A stretch of 19,117 nt of DNA from the NCBI GenBank assembly GCA_051745425.1, contig JBNJEB010000021.1, positions 1 through 19,117 of the forward strand, in the 5' to 3' direction. Below the pieces are notes generated by a model. The model was not told the DNA's origin, searched no databases, and worked only from the letters and a program-made list of their open reading frames with translations. A program made the translations under genes and the position numbers. This document shows positions 1 to 7,717 of this stretch, in pieces (the stretch's first letter is position 1; the number at the start of each line of letters is the position of its first letter). The stretch comes from Halonatronomonas sp051745425 (GTDB lineage Bacteria > Bacillota > Halanaerobiia > Halanaerobiales > Halarsenatibacteraceae).

Positions 1-206
1 ACTACATCAGCAGATTTAACATTCTCTTCTTTATGTCCTATATTTATTAAGGCCCCTTTAGCTTTAAGCTTTTCAATTTTATTATTATATTTAAGGTCAG
101 AACCTGTAACCTTTATGCCGTAATCTAATAAAAAACTGGCAATAGCACTCATCGATATTCCACCTATACCAATAAAATGAATATTTTTATTCTTGAATTT
201 ATCCAT
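1..206 (-). CDS. murC: UDP-N-acetylmuramate--L-alanine ligase MurC, N-terminal fragment cut by window edge
   Basis: MurC adds L-Ala to UDP-MurNAc, the first step in building the peptidoglycan stem peptide in the cytoplasm. Only the first 68 codons are present; the rest lies beyond base 1. The translated start (MDKFKNKNIHFIGIGG) carries the glycine-rich nucleotide-binding turn GIGGISMSAIA at about residues 13-23, followed by a TGSDLK element, as expected for the MurC N-terminal Rossmann domain. The ATG directly follows the murG stop (TAA then ATG), and its ribosome site AGGAGA lies inside the last murG codons, so translation is probably coupled. It is the last visible gene of the dcw operon. 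Identity is strong from motif plus position after murG; nothing can be said about the catalytic centre. Confidence 0.9.
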   Translation of the reverse strand, partial: MDKFKNKNIHFIGIGGISMSAIASFLLDYGIKVTGSDLKYNNKIEKLKAKGALINIGHKEENVKSADV

Positions 207-1328
207 TTATATCTTCTCCTCATCTAAAGTGCTATCATTTTTAGCCATTTTATATGATAAACCATAAATCTTATCCAGGGCTTCAGGTTTTCCTATAGAC
301 TTGCTAAGCTTACTCATTTTCATAAGTCTTTCATCATTACTGAGTAAAGCCTTTACTTCATTTAAAATCTCCTTACTATTTAATTGATCGTCTTTATAAA
401 TCAATGCAGCTCCTGCTTTTTCTAAAACTTTTGCATTTTTATACTGATGATTATTAATAGCATGTGGATAAGGTATTAAAATAGATGGTAATCCAAGAGA
501 AGTTATCTCTGCTATAGAAATTGCTCCTGCTCTGCTAATTATTAAATCAGCAGATGCCAGTGGATATTCAATATTATCAATGAAAGGTGAAATAATTAAT
601 TCGTTATTTATATTTGATTCTAGTCTGGTTTTAACTTTATGAAAGTCATCCTCACCGGTTATATGAATAATAACCAGGTTATCTATCTTTAATAAATCAT
701 TATAAATTTCCAGCATTAGCTGATTGATACTTGTTGCTCCTTGACTTCCACCCATAACTAAAAGCACCTTTTTATCATTAGATATTTCTAGCTGGTTTTT
801 TGCTTTTTTTGAATTTACTTCTAAAATCTTTTTCCTGACTGGATTACCTGTCAAAACCAATTTTTCATCTTTAGTTTTAAAATAATCTGCTGATTCTTTA
901 TAACTTATCGCAATCTGATCAACAAATTTTGCAGAAATCTTATTTGTTAGTCCAGGAACAGAATTCTGTTCATGGATAAGTGTCTTAATCTTTAATAACC
1001 ATGCTGCTAAAATTGTTGCTCCAGAAACATATCCCCCGGTACCAACAACTAAATCAGGTTTTTCCTCTTTTAAAATTTTTCTTGCCTTCAAAACTGCCTT
1101 AAAATTTGAGACAACAGAAGTAAATAAATCAAAATTTAATTTTCTTGGTAGCGGCTTAACCGGTATACTATAAAAGTTAATCCCCTCTTTTTTTGCTATT
1201 TTTTCTTCTATACTTTTTGCCCCACCAATATAGATAACTTCATCATCTGCGTCTATCCATTTTTTTGCTAAAGCAATTGCAGGAAATACATGACCACCTG
1301 TTCCGCCACCTGATAAAACCAGCTTCAT
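207..1328 (-). CDS. murG: UDP-GlcNAc:lipid I N-acetylglucosaminyltransferase MurG
   Basis: MurG is a GT-B glycosyltransferase at the inner face of the membrane. It transfers GlcNAc from UDP-GlcNAc to lipid I, giving lipid II. The 373-residue product starts MKLVLSGGGTGGH, with the family G-loop at residues 7-13. Further on it has HEQNSVPGLTNK, a second G-loop MGGSQGA, and the donor-site block SRAGAISIAEI followed by PHAINNHQ. An in-frame ATG ten codons upstream (1358) overlaps the end of ftsW and has no good ribosome site. The ATG at 1328 is preceded six bases away by GGAAGGAAG and begins exactly where MurG proteins normally start. It lies 22 bases after ftsW, and its stop abuts the murC start. 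Length and motifs are ordinary for the family. Confidence 0.96.
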   Translation of the reverse strand: MKLVLSGGGTGGHVFPAIALAKKWIDADDEVIYIGGAKSIEEKIAKKEGINFYSIPVKPLPRKLNFDLFTSVVSNFKAVLKARKILKEEKPDLVVGTGGYVSGATILAAWLLKIKTLIHEQNSVPGLTNKISAKFVDQIAISYKESADYFKTKDEKLVLTGNPVRKKILEVNSKKAKNQLEISNDKKVLLVMGGSQGATSINQLMLEIYNDLLKIDNLVIIHITGEDDFHKVKTRLESNINNELIISPFIDNIEYPLASADLIISRAGAISIAEITSLGLPSILIPYPHAINNHQYKNAKVLEKAGAALIYKDDQLNSKEILNEVKALLSNDERLMKMSKLSKSIGKPEALDKIYGLSYKMAKNDSTLDEEKI

Positions 1329-1334
1329 AATAAT

Positions 1335-1343
1335 CTTCCTTCC
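1335..1343 (-). promoter_or_regulatory. Ribosome binding site fixing the murG start
   Basis: The purine run GGAAGGAAG sits six bases upstream of the ATG at 1328. It favours that start over the in-frame ATG at 1358, which overlaps ftsW. Confidence 0.7.
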
Positions 1344-1350
1344 ACTTATA

Positions 1351-2448
1351 TTACGCACTCTGCCTGGATATATTTAATAACACTCCAACAGAAAATAATG
1401 AAATGATTAAAGATGTACCGCCATAACTTATAAAAGGCAAAGTAATTCCCGTAACAGGAAGCAGGGATGTTACAGCTCCAATATTTATTAAAAATTGAAT
1501 CATTATCATAAATGTTAAACCAACAGCAAGCAGGGTTCCGAAAAGATCTTTAGAGTTAAGTGCTATTAATATTCCTCGATAAGCAAAACCACCAAATAAT
1601 ATTATAACAAATAAAACTCCTATTAATCCAAATTCTTCACCTAAAATAGCAAAAATAAAATCTGTACCAGGCTCAGGTAAATACAAAAACTTCTGCCTGC
1701 TATTACCTGGACCAACCCCGGTTAATCCTCCAGATCCTAAAGCAAGTAAGGATTGAATTATATGATAGCCAGTTCCCTTTGGATCTCCCCAGGGATCTAA
1801 AAAAGTCTTAACTCTATTTAACCTATAGGAAGCAGAAGTAATATAATATGTCATTGCTAATAACCCTGGTATAGAAAGCAAAGCTAAATGTTTTAACTTC
1901 ATACCGCCTACTATTAATATTATAAATGAAAAACCAATAATGTTTACAGCTGTACCCATATCAGGCTGTTGCATGATCAAAATTGTTATCAATGAAATTA
2001 CAATAACAACTGGAAGAATACCTTTTTCAAAATTTTCTATATCAGTCTTTTTTCTGCTTATAAAACTTGATATATAAATAATCAAAGCCAATTTAACTGC
2101 TTCAGATGGTTGAAAATCAAAGAATCCTAAAGATATCCATCTGGTTGCCCCTCCGGCAGTTTTGCCAATACCTGGAATTAAAACTAAAATCAATAATGTG
2201 AAGCTAAGAAAAAGTAGTTTTTTTGAATTTTTATAATAAATTTTATAATCAACTAAAGAAGTAATATACATAAGAATTAAGCCTGTTATAGCAAATATCA
2301 ACTGTCTCTTAAAAAAGAAATGAGCATCTCCGTACTGGCTATATGCCTTAACCCCACTTGCACTCAAAATCATAATTAGTCCTACTAATATTAAGATAAG
2401 AGTTATAATAAAAAGGGGAAAATCAATATTTGATTTATTTCCCTCCAT
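1351..2448 (-). CDS. ftsW: FtsW/SpoVE-type SEDS peptidoglycan glycosyltransferase
   Basis: SEDS-family polytopic membrane protein that polymerises lipid II into glycan strands during septation together with a class B PBP. The 365-residue product is almost entirely hydrophobic, with about ten membrane segments. Visible SEDS blocks are RWISLGFFDFQPSE (about 103-116), QQPDMGTA (160-167), DPWGDPKGTGYH (218-229), LPEPGTDFIFAILGEE (257-272) and the C-terminal GITLPFISYGGTS. Asp263 in PGTDF corresponds to the conserved essential SEDS aspartate. The ATG is preceded by AGGCGG with five bases between, and the gene starts 11 bases after the murD stop. Position between murD and murG fits ftsW; the family also contains the sporulation paralogue SpoVE, and sequence alone does not exclude a dual role. 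The partner is most likely the transpeptidase encoded upstream at 7718-9784. Confidence 0.93.
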   Translation of the reverse strand: MEGNKSNIDFPLFIITLILILVGLIMILSASGVKAYSQYGDAHFFFKRQLIFAITGLILMYITSLVDYKIYYKNSKKLLFLSFTLLILVLIPGIGKTAGGATRWISLGFFDFQPSEAVKLALIIYISSFISRKKTDIENFEKGILPVVIVISLITILIMQQPDMGTAVNIIGFSFIILIVGGMKLKHLALLSIPGLLAMTYYITSASYRLNRVKTFLDPWGDPKGTGYHIIQSLLALGSGGLTGVGPGNSRQKFLYLPEPGTDFIFAILGEEFGLIGVLFVIILFGGFAYRGILIALNSKDLFGTLLAVGLTFMIMIQFLINIGAVTSLLPVTGITLPFISYGGTSLIISLFSVGVLLNISRQSA

Positions 2449-2459
2449 AATAACACCGC

Positions 2460-3848
2460 CTAGTTCAACTTATCTTGCACATGTTCTTTAAATTTCTTGC
2501 CCCTAATCTTATAACTTGAAAACATATCCCAGCTAGGTGCAGCAGGTGAAAGGAGAATAGTTAATTTTTCAGCAAACTGATTGACTGCTATAAGATTTTT
2601 TGTGATCTCAACAGCTTCCTCTAAGTCCTCAGCTTTACTAAAGGATTGATATTTTTTAGCCTTAAATTTATTGGCAATCTTATCAGCTATTTCTCCAATC
2701 AAAATAATATAAAAACATTTCTCCATTATCTCTTCAATTAATAGATCATAATTTAAGTTTCTATCCTGGCCTCCCATTATTAAAATCAAAGGCTTTTCAA
2801 AAGCATTTAATGCAGCCCTGGTAGCATGTGGATTGGTAGCTTTTGAATCATTGTATACTTGAAAATTATCTTTTTCTAAAACCATCTCTAATCTATGGTC
2901 TGCAGATTGATAATTATATACAACATCTTTTATTATATCAGATGAAACCCCTAATTGATATGATATTAACGAAGCAAATGCAATATTTTCTAGATTATGA
3001 ACTCCTTTAAGGCCAATTTTATCTCTATAAAGCAATATCTTATCCTGAGCCTCATCTTTATAAGCTATTATTTTATCATTGTAATATATCCCTCTGTTAA
3101 TATCACTATTATTACATACATAAAAAACTTTAGATTTTATCTCATTCCGTAAGCTTAAAATATCTTTATTATTAAAATTTAAAATAGCATAATCCTCTGA
3201 ATTTTGATTTTTAAATATATTTGCTTTTGAATTAAAATAACTTTCTTCAGATATATGCCAGTCTAAATGATCAGGTGAATAATTAATGAAAGCGGCAATA
3301 TGAGCCTGAAACTCTTTAATAAATCTTAATTGAAAAGAACTTAATTCTAAGACTATCACAGCATCTTTATTTGCTCTTTCAACTATACTAATTAATGGGG
3401 TACCAATGTTTCCTGCAACTATTACTTCTTCTTTTAAACCCTTTTTTAAGATTTCACCTAAAATAGAAGTTGTAGTAGTTTTGCCATTAGTCCCTGTAAT
3501 AGCAACAATTTTATTAGATTTAATTTTTTTTGCTGCCAGCTCTATTTCACTAATTATAGGTATTTTATTCCCTATTGCTTCCTGAATTAAAATATTGTCT
3601 TCAGGAACTCCTGGGCTTACAATAACAAGATCTACATCACTTAATTGAGACTTTTCATCTCCTAGGATTATAATCTCAGAGTTGTCCTTCTTTATTCTTA
3701 AAATATCAGGTAACTCTTCCCAGTCTAGATCATCAAACAGTATTATCTTATTGACTTTTCCTAATAAAAAGTCAATAAGAGCTTTCCCTGTTACTCCTCC
3801 AGAACCGATAATTGCTATATTAAGATTCTCCAAATTATTTATATCCAC
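2460..3848 (-). CDS. murD: UDP-N-acetylmuramoyl-L-alanine--D-glutamate ligase MurD
   Basis: MurD is the cytoplasmic ATP-dependent ligase that adds D-Glu to UDP-MurNAc-L-Ala. The product has 462 residues with the three-domain Mur ligase layout. It has an N-terminal Rossmann-like UDP-binding domain (IIGSGGVTGKA, 13-23), an ATP-binding P-loop TGTNGKTTTT (118-127), and SSFQL (170-174). NYSPDHLDWH (189-198) precedes a likely carbamylated Lys208. HRLE (318-321) and NDSKATNP (333-340) follow, and the C-terminal block is LSPAAPSWDMF (434-443), where many MurDs have LSPACASFDQF. Translation starts at a GTG, supported by GGTGG six bases upstream; no ATG gives a better N-terminus. It lies 25 bases after mraY and 11 before ftsW. 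Confidence 0.95.
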   Translation of the reverse strand: MDINNLENLNIAIIGSGGVTGKALIDFLLGKVNKIILFDDLDWEELPDILRIKKDNSEIIILGDEKSQLSDVDLVIVSPGVPEDNILIQEAIGNKIPIISEIELAAKKIKSNKIVAITGTNGKTTTTSILGEILKKGLKEEVIVAGNIGTPLISIVERANKDAVIVLELSSFQLRFIKEFQAHIAAFINYSPDHLDWHISEESYFNSKANIFKNQNSEDYAILNFNNKDILSLRNEIKSKVFYVCNNSDINRGIYYNDKIIAYKDEAQDKILLYRDKIGLKGVHNLENIAFASLISYQLGVSSDIIKDVVYNYQSADHRLEMVLEKDNFQVYNDSKATNPHATRAALNAFEKPLILIMGGQDRNLNYDLLIEEIMEKCFYIILIGEIADKIANKFKAKKYQSFSKAEDLEEAVEITKNLIAVNQFAEKLTILLSPAAPSWDMFSSYKIRGKKFKEHVQDKLN

Positions 3849-3873
3849 AATTCTCCACCTTCTTATCTATTCT

Positions 3874-4830
3874 CTAAAATAAAGGAATTGCAGCCACTAT
3901 ACCTAAACCTGAAAATAAAATCTGTAAAATAATAAACCTCATAGTAATCTTGACTTCAGGCCAGCCTGATAACTCAAAATGATGGTGGATAGGAGCCATT
4001 TTAAAAATTCTCTCTCCATCTGTAATTTTATAATAGCTAACCTGTAAAATTACCGATAAAGTTATCATTACAAAAACTCCACCAATGAATAATAAATAAA
4101 GTGAAGTTCCTGTTAGTAAAGCAATAACAGCTAAAAAACTCCCTAAATATAGAGAGCCTGTATCCCCCATAAATATTTGAGCAGGATTAACATTGTACCA
4201 TAAAAACCCAAGACAACTCGATATAGTAACTATAATTACTAATATAATTTGATTGTAACCTAAAAAATATAAAATAGGTATAAAGGCAAAACAGGAAACA
4301 ATAAATAATCCACCAGCAAGTCCATCAAGACCATCACTTAAGTTTACTGAATTACTGGTAGCTGGTATTAAAATTATTGAGAAAGGAATTATCAGCAAAC
4401 CTAAATTTATATTTGTAGCAGTAAAAGGTATATACAGCATTGTTAGACCATTGTTAAATAAATAAACTCCAATTATCAGACCAATGATTAACTGAACTAA
4501 AAATTTAGTTTTAGCTTTTAAACCCAGTGAGACAGATTTTTTTATATTTAAAATATCATCAATAAAACCTAATAAGCCATTGGATAATATTGCAATCAAT
4601 AAAATTTTTATATTTAAAGACCAGTCTAAAAATAATAATACTGATATAGTTACGCTCAAGAGGATAATTACTCCACCCATTGTCGGAATCCCCTCTTTTG
4701 AGTAATGGCTTTTAGGTCCTTCTTCTCTAATATTTTGCCCAAAACTATATCTATTTAAGCTTTTAATAAATACTGGTATTAAAATTAAGGTGAAGATAAA
4801 GGGAAATAAAAATTTTATAAAATAATTCAT
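3874..4830 (-). CDS. mraY: Phospho-N-acetylmuramoyl-pentapeptide-transferase MraY
   Basis: MraY is the integral membrane enzyme that moves phospho-MurNAc-pentapeptide from UDP onto undecaprenyl phosphate, giving lipid I. The 318-residue product has about ten hydrophobic segments and the expected polar motifs. These are PTMGG near residue 50, GFIDD (catalytic Asp pair about 91-92), NSVNLSDGLDGLA (about 161-173), FMGDTGS (Asp about 223) and APIHHHFE (His triplet about 282-284). I chose the ATG at 4830 because GGTGG lies five bases upstream. An in-frame ATG at 4842 would add four residues, but it overlaps that ribosome site and the end of murF. The start lies one base past the murF stop, so coupling is likely. 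It ends 25 bases before murD. Confidence 0.95.
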   Translation of the reverse strand: MNYFIKFLFPFIFTLILIPVFIKSLNRYSFGQNIREEGPKSHYSKEGIPTMGGVIILLSVTISVLLFLDWSLNIKILLIAILSNGLLGFIDDILNIKKSVSLGLKAKTKFLVQLIIGLIIGVYLFNNGLTMLYIPFTATNINLGLLIIPFSIILIPATSNSVNLSDGLDGLAGGLFIVSCFAFIPILYFLGYNQIILVIIVTISSCLGFLWYNVNPAQIFMGDTGSLYLGSFLAVIALLTGTSLYLLFIGGVFVMITLSVILQVSYYKITDGERIFKMAPIHHHFELSGWPEVKITMRFIILQILFSGLGIVAAIPLF

Positions 4831-4831
4831 C

Positions 4832-6223
4832 TTAGCCACCATACTCCATTAACAAATCAACAATTTCTTCCATTTCAAGAGCCCGAGAGCCTTTAACTAA
4901 AATTGCATCTCCTGATTTCATGATTTTATTAATGAATGAAGCGGCATCTTCGTTACACTTATAAACATAAATATTCTGCTCTGCCATTCCTGCTTCAGAG
5001 GCACCCTCGGCAATAATTTCACCCATACTTCCTACCCCTATTAACACATCAACGCCATTTTTATAGAGGTATTTACCAATTTCTCTATGGGCTGCATTTT
5101 CTATTCTTCCTAATTCTAGCATAGCACCTAGGACAGCTATCTTTCTTTCACCTTCAATATTTATCAGGGAATCTATTCCTGCTTTCATAGAAAGAGGGTT
5201 AGCGTTATACGAATCATTAATTATTTTAATACCATCCATTTTCCTGATTTCCTGGCGTAATTCTGTAACTTCAATATCCTTTAAGCCATTCTTAATAGAA
5301 TCCCAACTAATATTTAATATTCTTGCCACCGCAATAGCTGCTAAAGCATTATAAATATTATGCTCCCCTGAGCGGTCCATCTCTAAAAGATAACTATTAC
5401 CTTCCTCATGAACTTTAAATCGAGATTCTTCACCATTTTTTATATATTCAATTTGATCTGCATAATAATCAGCATTACTATCTTTTAAACTAATAGTTAC
5501 CTTGTTTAATTCTTTAAATTTATTAACCATCTCTCTAATATATTCATCATCATAATTTAAAACTGCTTTTCCAGCTGGCTTTAAGCCAGTTAATAATTCT
5601 TCTTTGGCTCTGGCAACATTTTCTATTGTCTTAAGATTTTCTAAATGTGCAGGCCCAATATTTGTTATTACCCCTATTTCAGGTTTTGCAATCTCGGCAA
5701 GCCTAGAAATATCACCTTTATGTCTCATCGCCATTTCCAGAATCGCAACATCTTCATTGCCCTCTAAATCAAGCAGAGATAAAGGTAACCCATATTCATT
5801 ATTAAAATTACCCTGGCTTTTTAAAACCTTCTTTTCTTCGCTAACAATACTGGCTATTATATCTTTAGTAGTTGTTTTTCCGGCACTTCCAGTGATCCCT
5901 ACTACTTTTAAACCAACAACTTTATCTCTAATATATGAGGCCAGATCCTGCAATGCAATTGTAGTATCTCTAACTAAAATAATAGCAACTCCGGAATAGG
6001 GTTTTATAGACCTTGAAGTAATAATTACTTTCGCCCCATTATCAATAGCTTCAGGAATAAAATTATGGCCATCATTATTCTCCCCGATTATTGCGAAAAA
6101 TAAGTCTCCAGGCTTGGCTCTTCTACTATCAATTGTCATATTATTTACAATGTGATCCGGATTACCCTGAATTATCTTGCCATCAACAGCTTCAACAATT
6201 TCTTTTAATTTCAGTGAGAGCAT
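4832..6223 (-). CDS. murF: UDP-N-acetylmuramoyl-tripeptide--D-alanyl-D-alanine ligase MurF
   Basis: MurF adds the D-Ala-D-Ala dipeptide to the UDP-MurNAc-tripeptide, the last cytoplasmic precursor step. The product has 463 residues. It has an N-terminal DSRRAKPGDLFFAI substrate-domain block (32-45), the P-loop TGSAGKTTTK (111-120), and EMAMRHKGDI (163-172). ITNIGPAHLE (186-195), the central NDSYNANP (336-343) and VKGSRALEMEEIV (443-455) follow. All are characteristic of MurF rather than of MurC, MurD or MurE. The ATG shares its A with the murE stop (TAATG), and GGAG is well placed upstream, so the two ligases are translationally coupled. Its dipeptide substrate would come from the Ddl encoded at 12126-13166 in the same window. 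Confidence 0.95.
   Translation of the reverse strand: MLSLKLKEIVEAVDGKIIQGNPDHIVNNMTIDSRRAKPGDLFFAIIGENNDGHNFIPEAIDNGAKVIITSRSIKPYSGVAIILVRDTTIALQDLASYIRDKVVGLKVVGITGSAGKTTTKDIIASIVSEEKKVLKSQGNFNNEYGLPLSLLDLEGNEDVAILEMAMRHKGDISRLAEIAKPEIGVITNIGPAHLENLKTIENVARAKEELLTGLKPAGKAVLNYDDEYIREMVNKFKELNKVTISLKDSNADYYADQIEYIKNGEESRFKVHEEGNSYLLEMDRSGEHNIYNALAAIAVARILNISWDSIKNGLKDIEVTELRQEIRKMDGIKIINDSYNANPLSMKAGIDSLINIEGERKIAVLGAMLELGRIENAAHREIGKYLYKNGVDVLIGVGSMGEIIAEGASEAGMAEQNIYVYKCNEDAASFINKIMKSGDAILVKGSRALEMEEIVDLLMEYGG
4836..4840 (-). promoter_or_regulatory. Ribosome binding site fixing the mraY start
   Basis: GGTGG lies five bases upstream of the ATG at 4830, inside the last murF codons. The alternative ATG at 4842 has only a GGAG one base away, so the shorter mraY is preferred. 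Confidence 0.65.
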
Positions 6224-7692
6224 TATCTCCCTTCACTCCTTTGTTTTAATGCTTGAGAAGCAACTATCCTATCATCAAATTCAATAACCTTATCAGCAAA
6301 CTCCTGATAGGTTTCATGCCCTTTCCCAAATATTATAATAATATCATTTTTATCTGCATCCATTACTGCCTTATTTATAGCTTCAGCCCGATCCAGTATC
6401 TTCTCATATTCTGCATTTGGATACTCTTTATTTATTCCATCTTCAATATCCTGAATAATTCTACCTGGATCTTCTGACCTTGGATTATCTGAGGTTAAAA
6501 TTATCCTGTCAGCTAATTCATAACCAATTATACCCATCTCAGGTCTTTTGACTTTATCCCTATCTCCACCACAGCCAAAAACAGCAGTAACCTGGTTCTT
6601 TTTAAATTCATTAATAGAATCCAGAACATTTTTAATACCTGCAGGAGTATGGGCATAATCAACTAAAACTGTAATATCAATATCGTTTTTAATATATTCA
6701 AATCTTCCTGGAACTCCTTGAAAGTTACTTACAGCCCTGGTCAGTACATCCATCCCAATTTCATATCCTAATAAAACTGCTGAAGCAGAAATTGCATTAT
6801 ATACATTAAATTTTCCAGACATATTAAGGGTAAATCTTGTATTGTTTAACTCATATTCTACTTTGTTTTGATCTAGCTTAATATTTTTTGCCCTATAATC
6901 TGACTCCTTAATCAGGGAATAGCTAAATTTATTAATATCAGTTATATTTTTAAATTTATCCCTTAATCTTTTATCATCCTTATTATAATAAACTTTTCCC
7001 TCTGGTTTTAAATATTTTAACAATTTTAGCTTAGCATTTAAATAATCATTAAAATCTTCATGAAAGTCTAAATGATCTCTACTAATATTTGTAAAGACAG
7101 CTGAGGAAAAACTAAGTCCCTGAATCCTATTTAAAGACAGAGCATGGGACGAAACTTCCATCACAACCTTTTTACAACCATTTTCATGCATATGCATCAG
7201 ATATCTAATAATATCACTGGCTTCAGGGGTAGTTCTTTTAGATTTATATAAATTATTCCCGTCATCAATTTCAATTGTTCCTATTAATCCTGTTTTAAAA
7301 CCAGCAGTTTCTAAAAATGATTTTATCATATAAGTTGTTGTAGTTTTACCGTTAGTCCCGGTCACCCCAATCAGATCAAGCTTTTTCTCAGGATGATTAA
7401 AGATTTCAGCAGCAATAATACCTAATACTTCTGCCGGATCTTTTACTTTTAAATATAAGGCATCAGTTTTAATGTCCTCTGGAATTATTTTTACTATAAA
7501 CACCCTTGAACCATTATTATAAGCATCATTAATATAATCATGGCCATCTACATTAAAACCTTTTCTGGCAAGAAAAATTTTGTTCTTAGCAGCCTCTCTA
7601 GAATCATGAACTATATCATCAATTTTAAAATCAAGCTCTCCAACTTTATCAGTAAAAAAATCAAACTCATTATATAAATTACTAACTTGCAA
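6223..7692 (-). CDS. murE: UDP-N-acetylmuramoyl-tripeptide synthetase MurE, meso-diaminopimelate-adding type
   Basis: MurE adds the third residue of the stem peptide to UDP-MurNAc-L-Ala-D-Glu. The 489-residue product has DSREAAKNKIFLA near the N-terminus (30-42), the P-loop TGTNGKTTTT (111-120) and EVSSHALSL (179-187). It also has NISRDHLDFH (202-211), a likely carbamylated Lys221, VPGRFE (327-332), DYAHTP (345-350) and GKGHE (456-460). DNPR at 402-405 is the motif of meso-diaminopimelate-adding MurE; lysine-adding enzymes differ there. This predicts mDAP-type peptidoglycan. Translation begins at TTG: no ATG or GTG is suitably placed, and GGAGG lies seven bases upstream. It starts 25 bases after ftsI and overlaps murF by one base. 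Confidence 0.95.
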   Translation of the reverse strand: MQVSNLYNEFDFFTDKVGELDFKIDDIVHDSREAAKNKIFLARKGFNVDGHDYINDAYNNGSRVFIVKIIPEDIKTDALYLKVKDPAEVLGIIAAEIFNHPEKKLDLIGVTGTNGKTTTTYMIKSFLETAGFKTGLIGTIEIDDGNNLYKSKRTTPEASDIIRYLMHMHENGCKKVVMEVSSHALSLNRIQGLSFSSAVFTNISRDHLDFHEDFNDYLNAKLKLLKYLKPEGKVYYNKDDKRLRDKFKNITDINKFSYSLIKESDYRAKNIKLDQNKVEYELNNTRFTLNMSGKFNVYNAISASAVLLGYEIGMDVLTRAVSNFQGVPGRFEYIKNDIDITVLVDYAHTPAGIKNVLDSINEFKKNQVTAVFGCGGDRDKVKRPEMGIIGYELADRIILTSDNPRSEDPGRIIQDIEDGINKEYPNAEYEKILDRAEAINKAVMDADKNDIIIIFGKGHETYQEFADKVIEFDDRIVASQALKQRSEGR

Positions 7693-7699
7693 TTAAATG

Positions 7700-7704
7700 C
7701 CTCC
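7700..7704 (-). promoter_or_regulatory. Ribosome binding site supporting a TTG start for murE
   Basis: A perfect GGAGG is seven bases before TTG 7692-7690. The strong site may compensate for the weak start codon. Confidence 0.75.
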
Positions 7705-7717
7705 AATCCCAGACTAA

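Noticed and set aside
3682..3882. Plus-strand open frame inside murD
   Set aside because: It lies antisense to a well-supported gene, has no ribosome site or family motif, and its composition is that of a reversed coding strand. The same applies to other plus-strand frames within murF (5604-5999), ftsI (8161-9107), ftsL (9894-10103), trpS (13470-13718) and the topoisomerase B gene (14672-15064), and to the minus-strand frame at 18005-18280.
5572..5594. CTGGC/GCCAG hairpin inside murF
   Set aside because: The stem is only five solid base pairs and can be explained by ordinary codons; no flanking signal supports a role.
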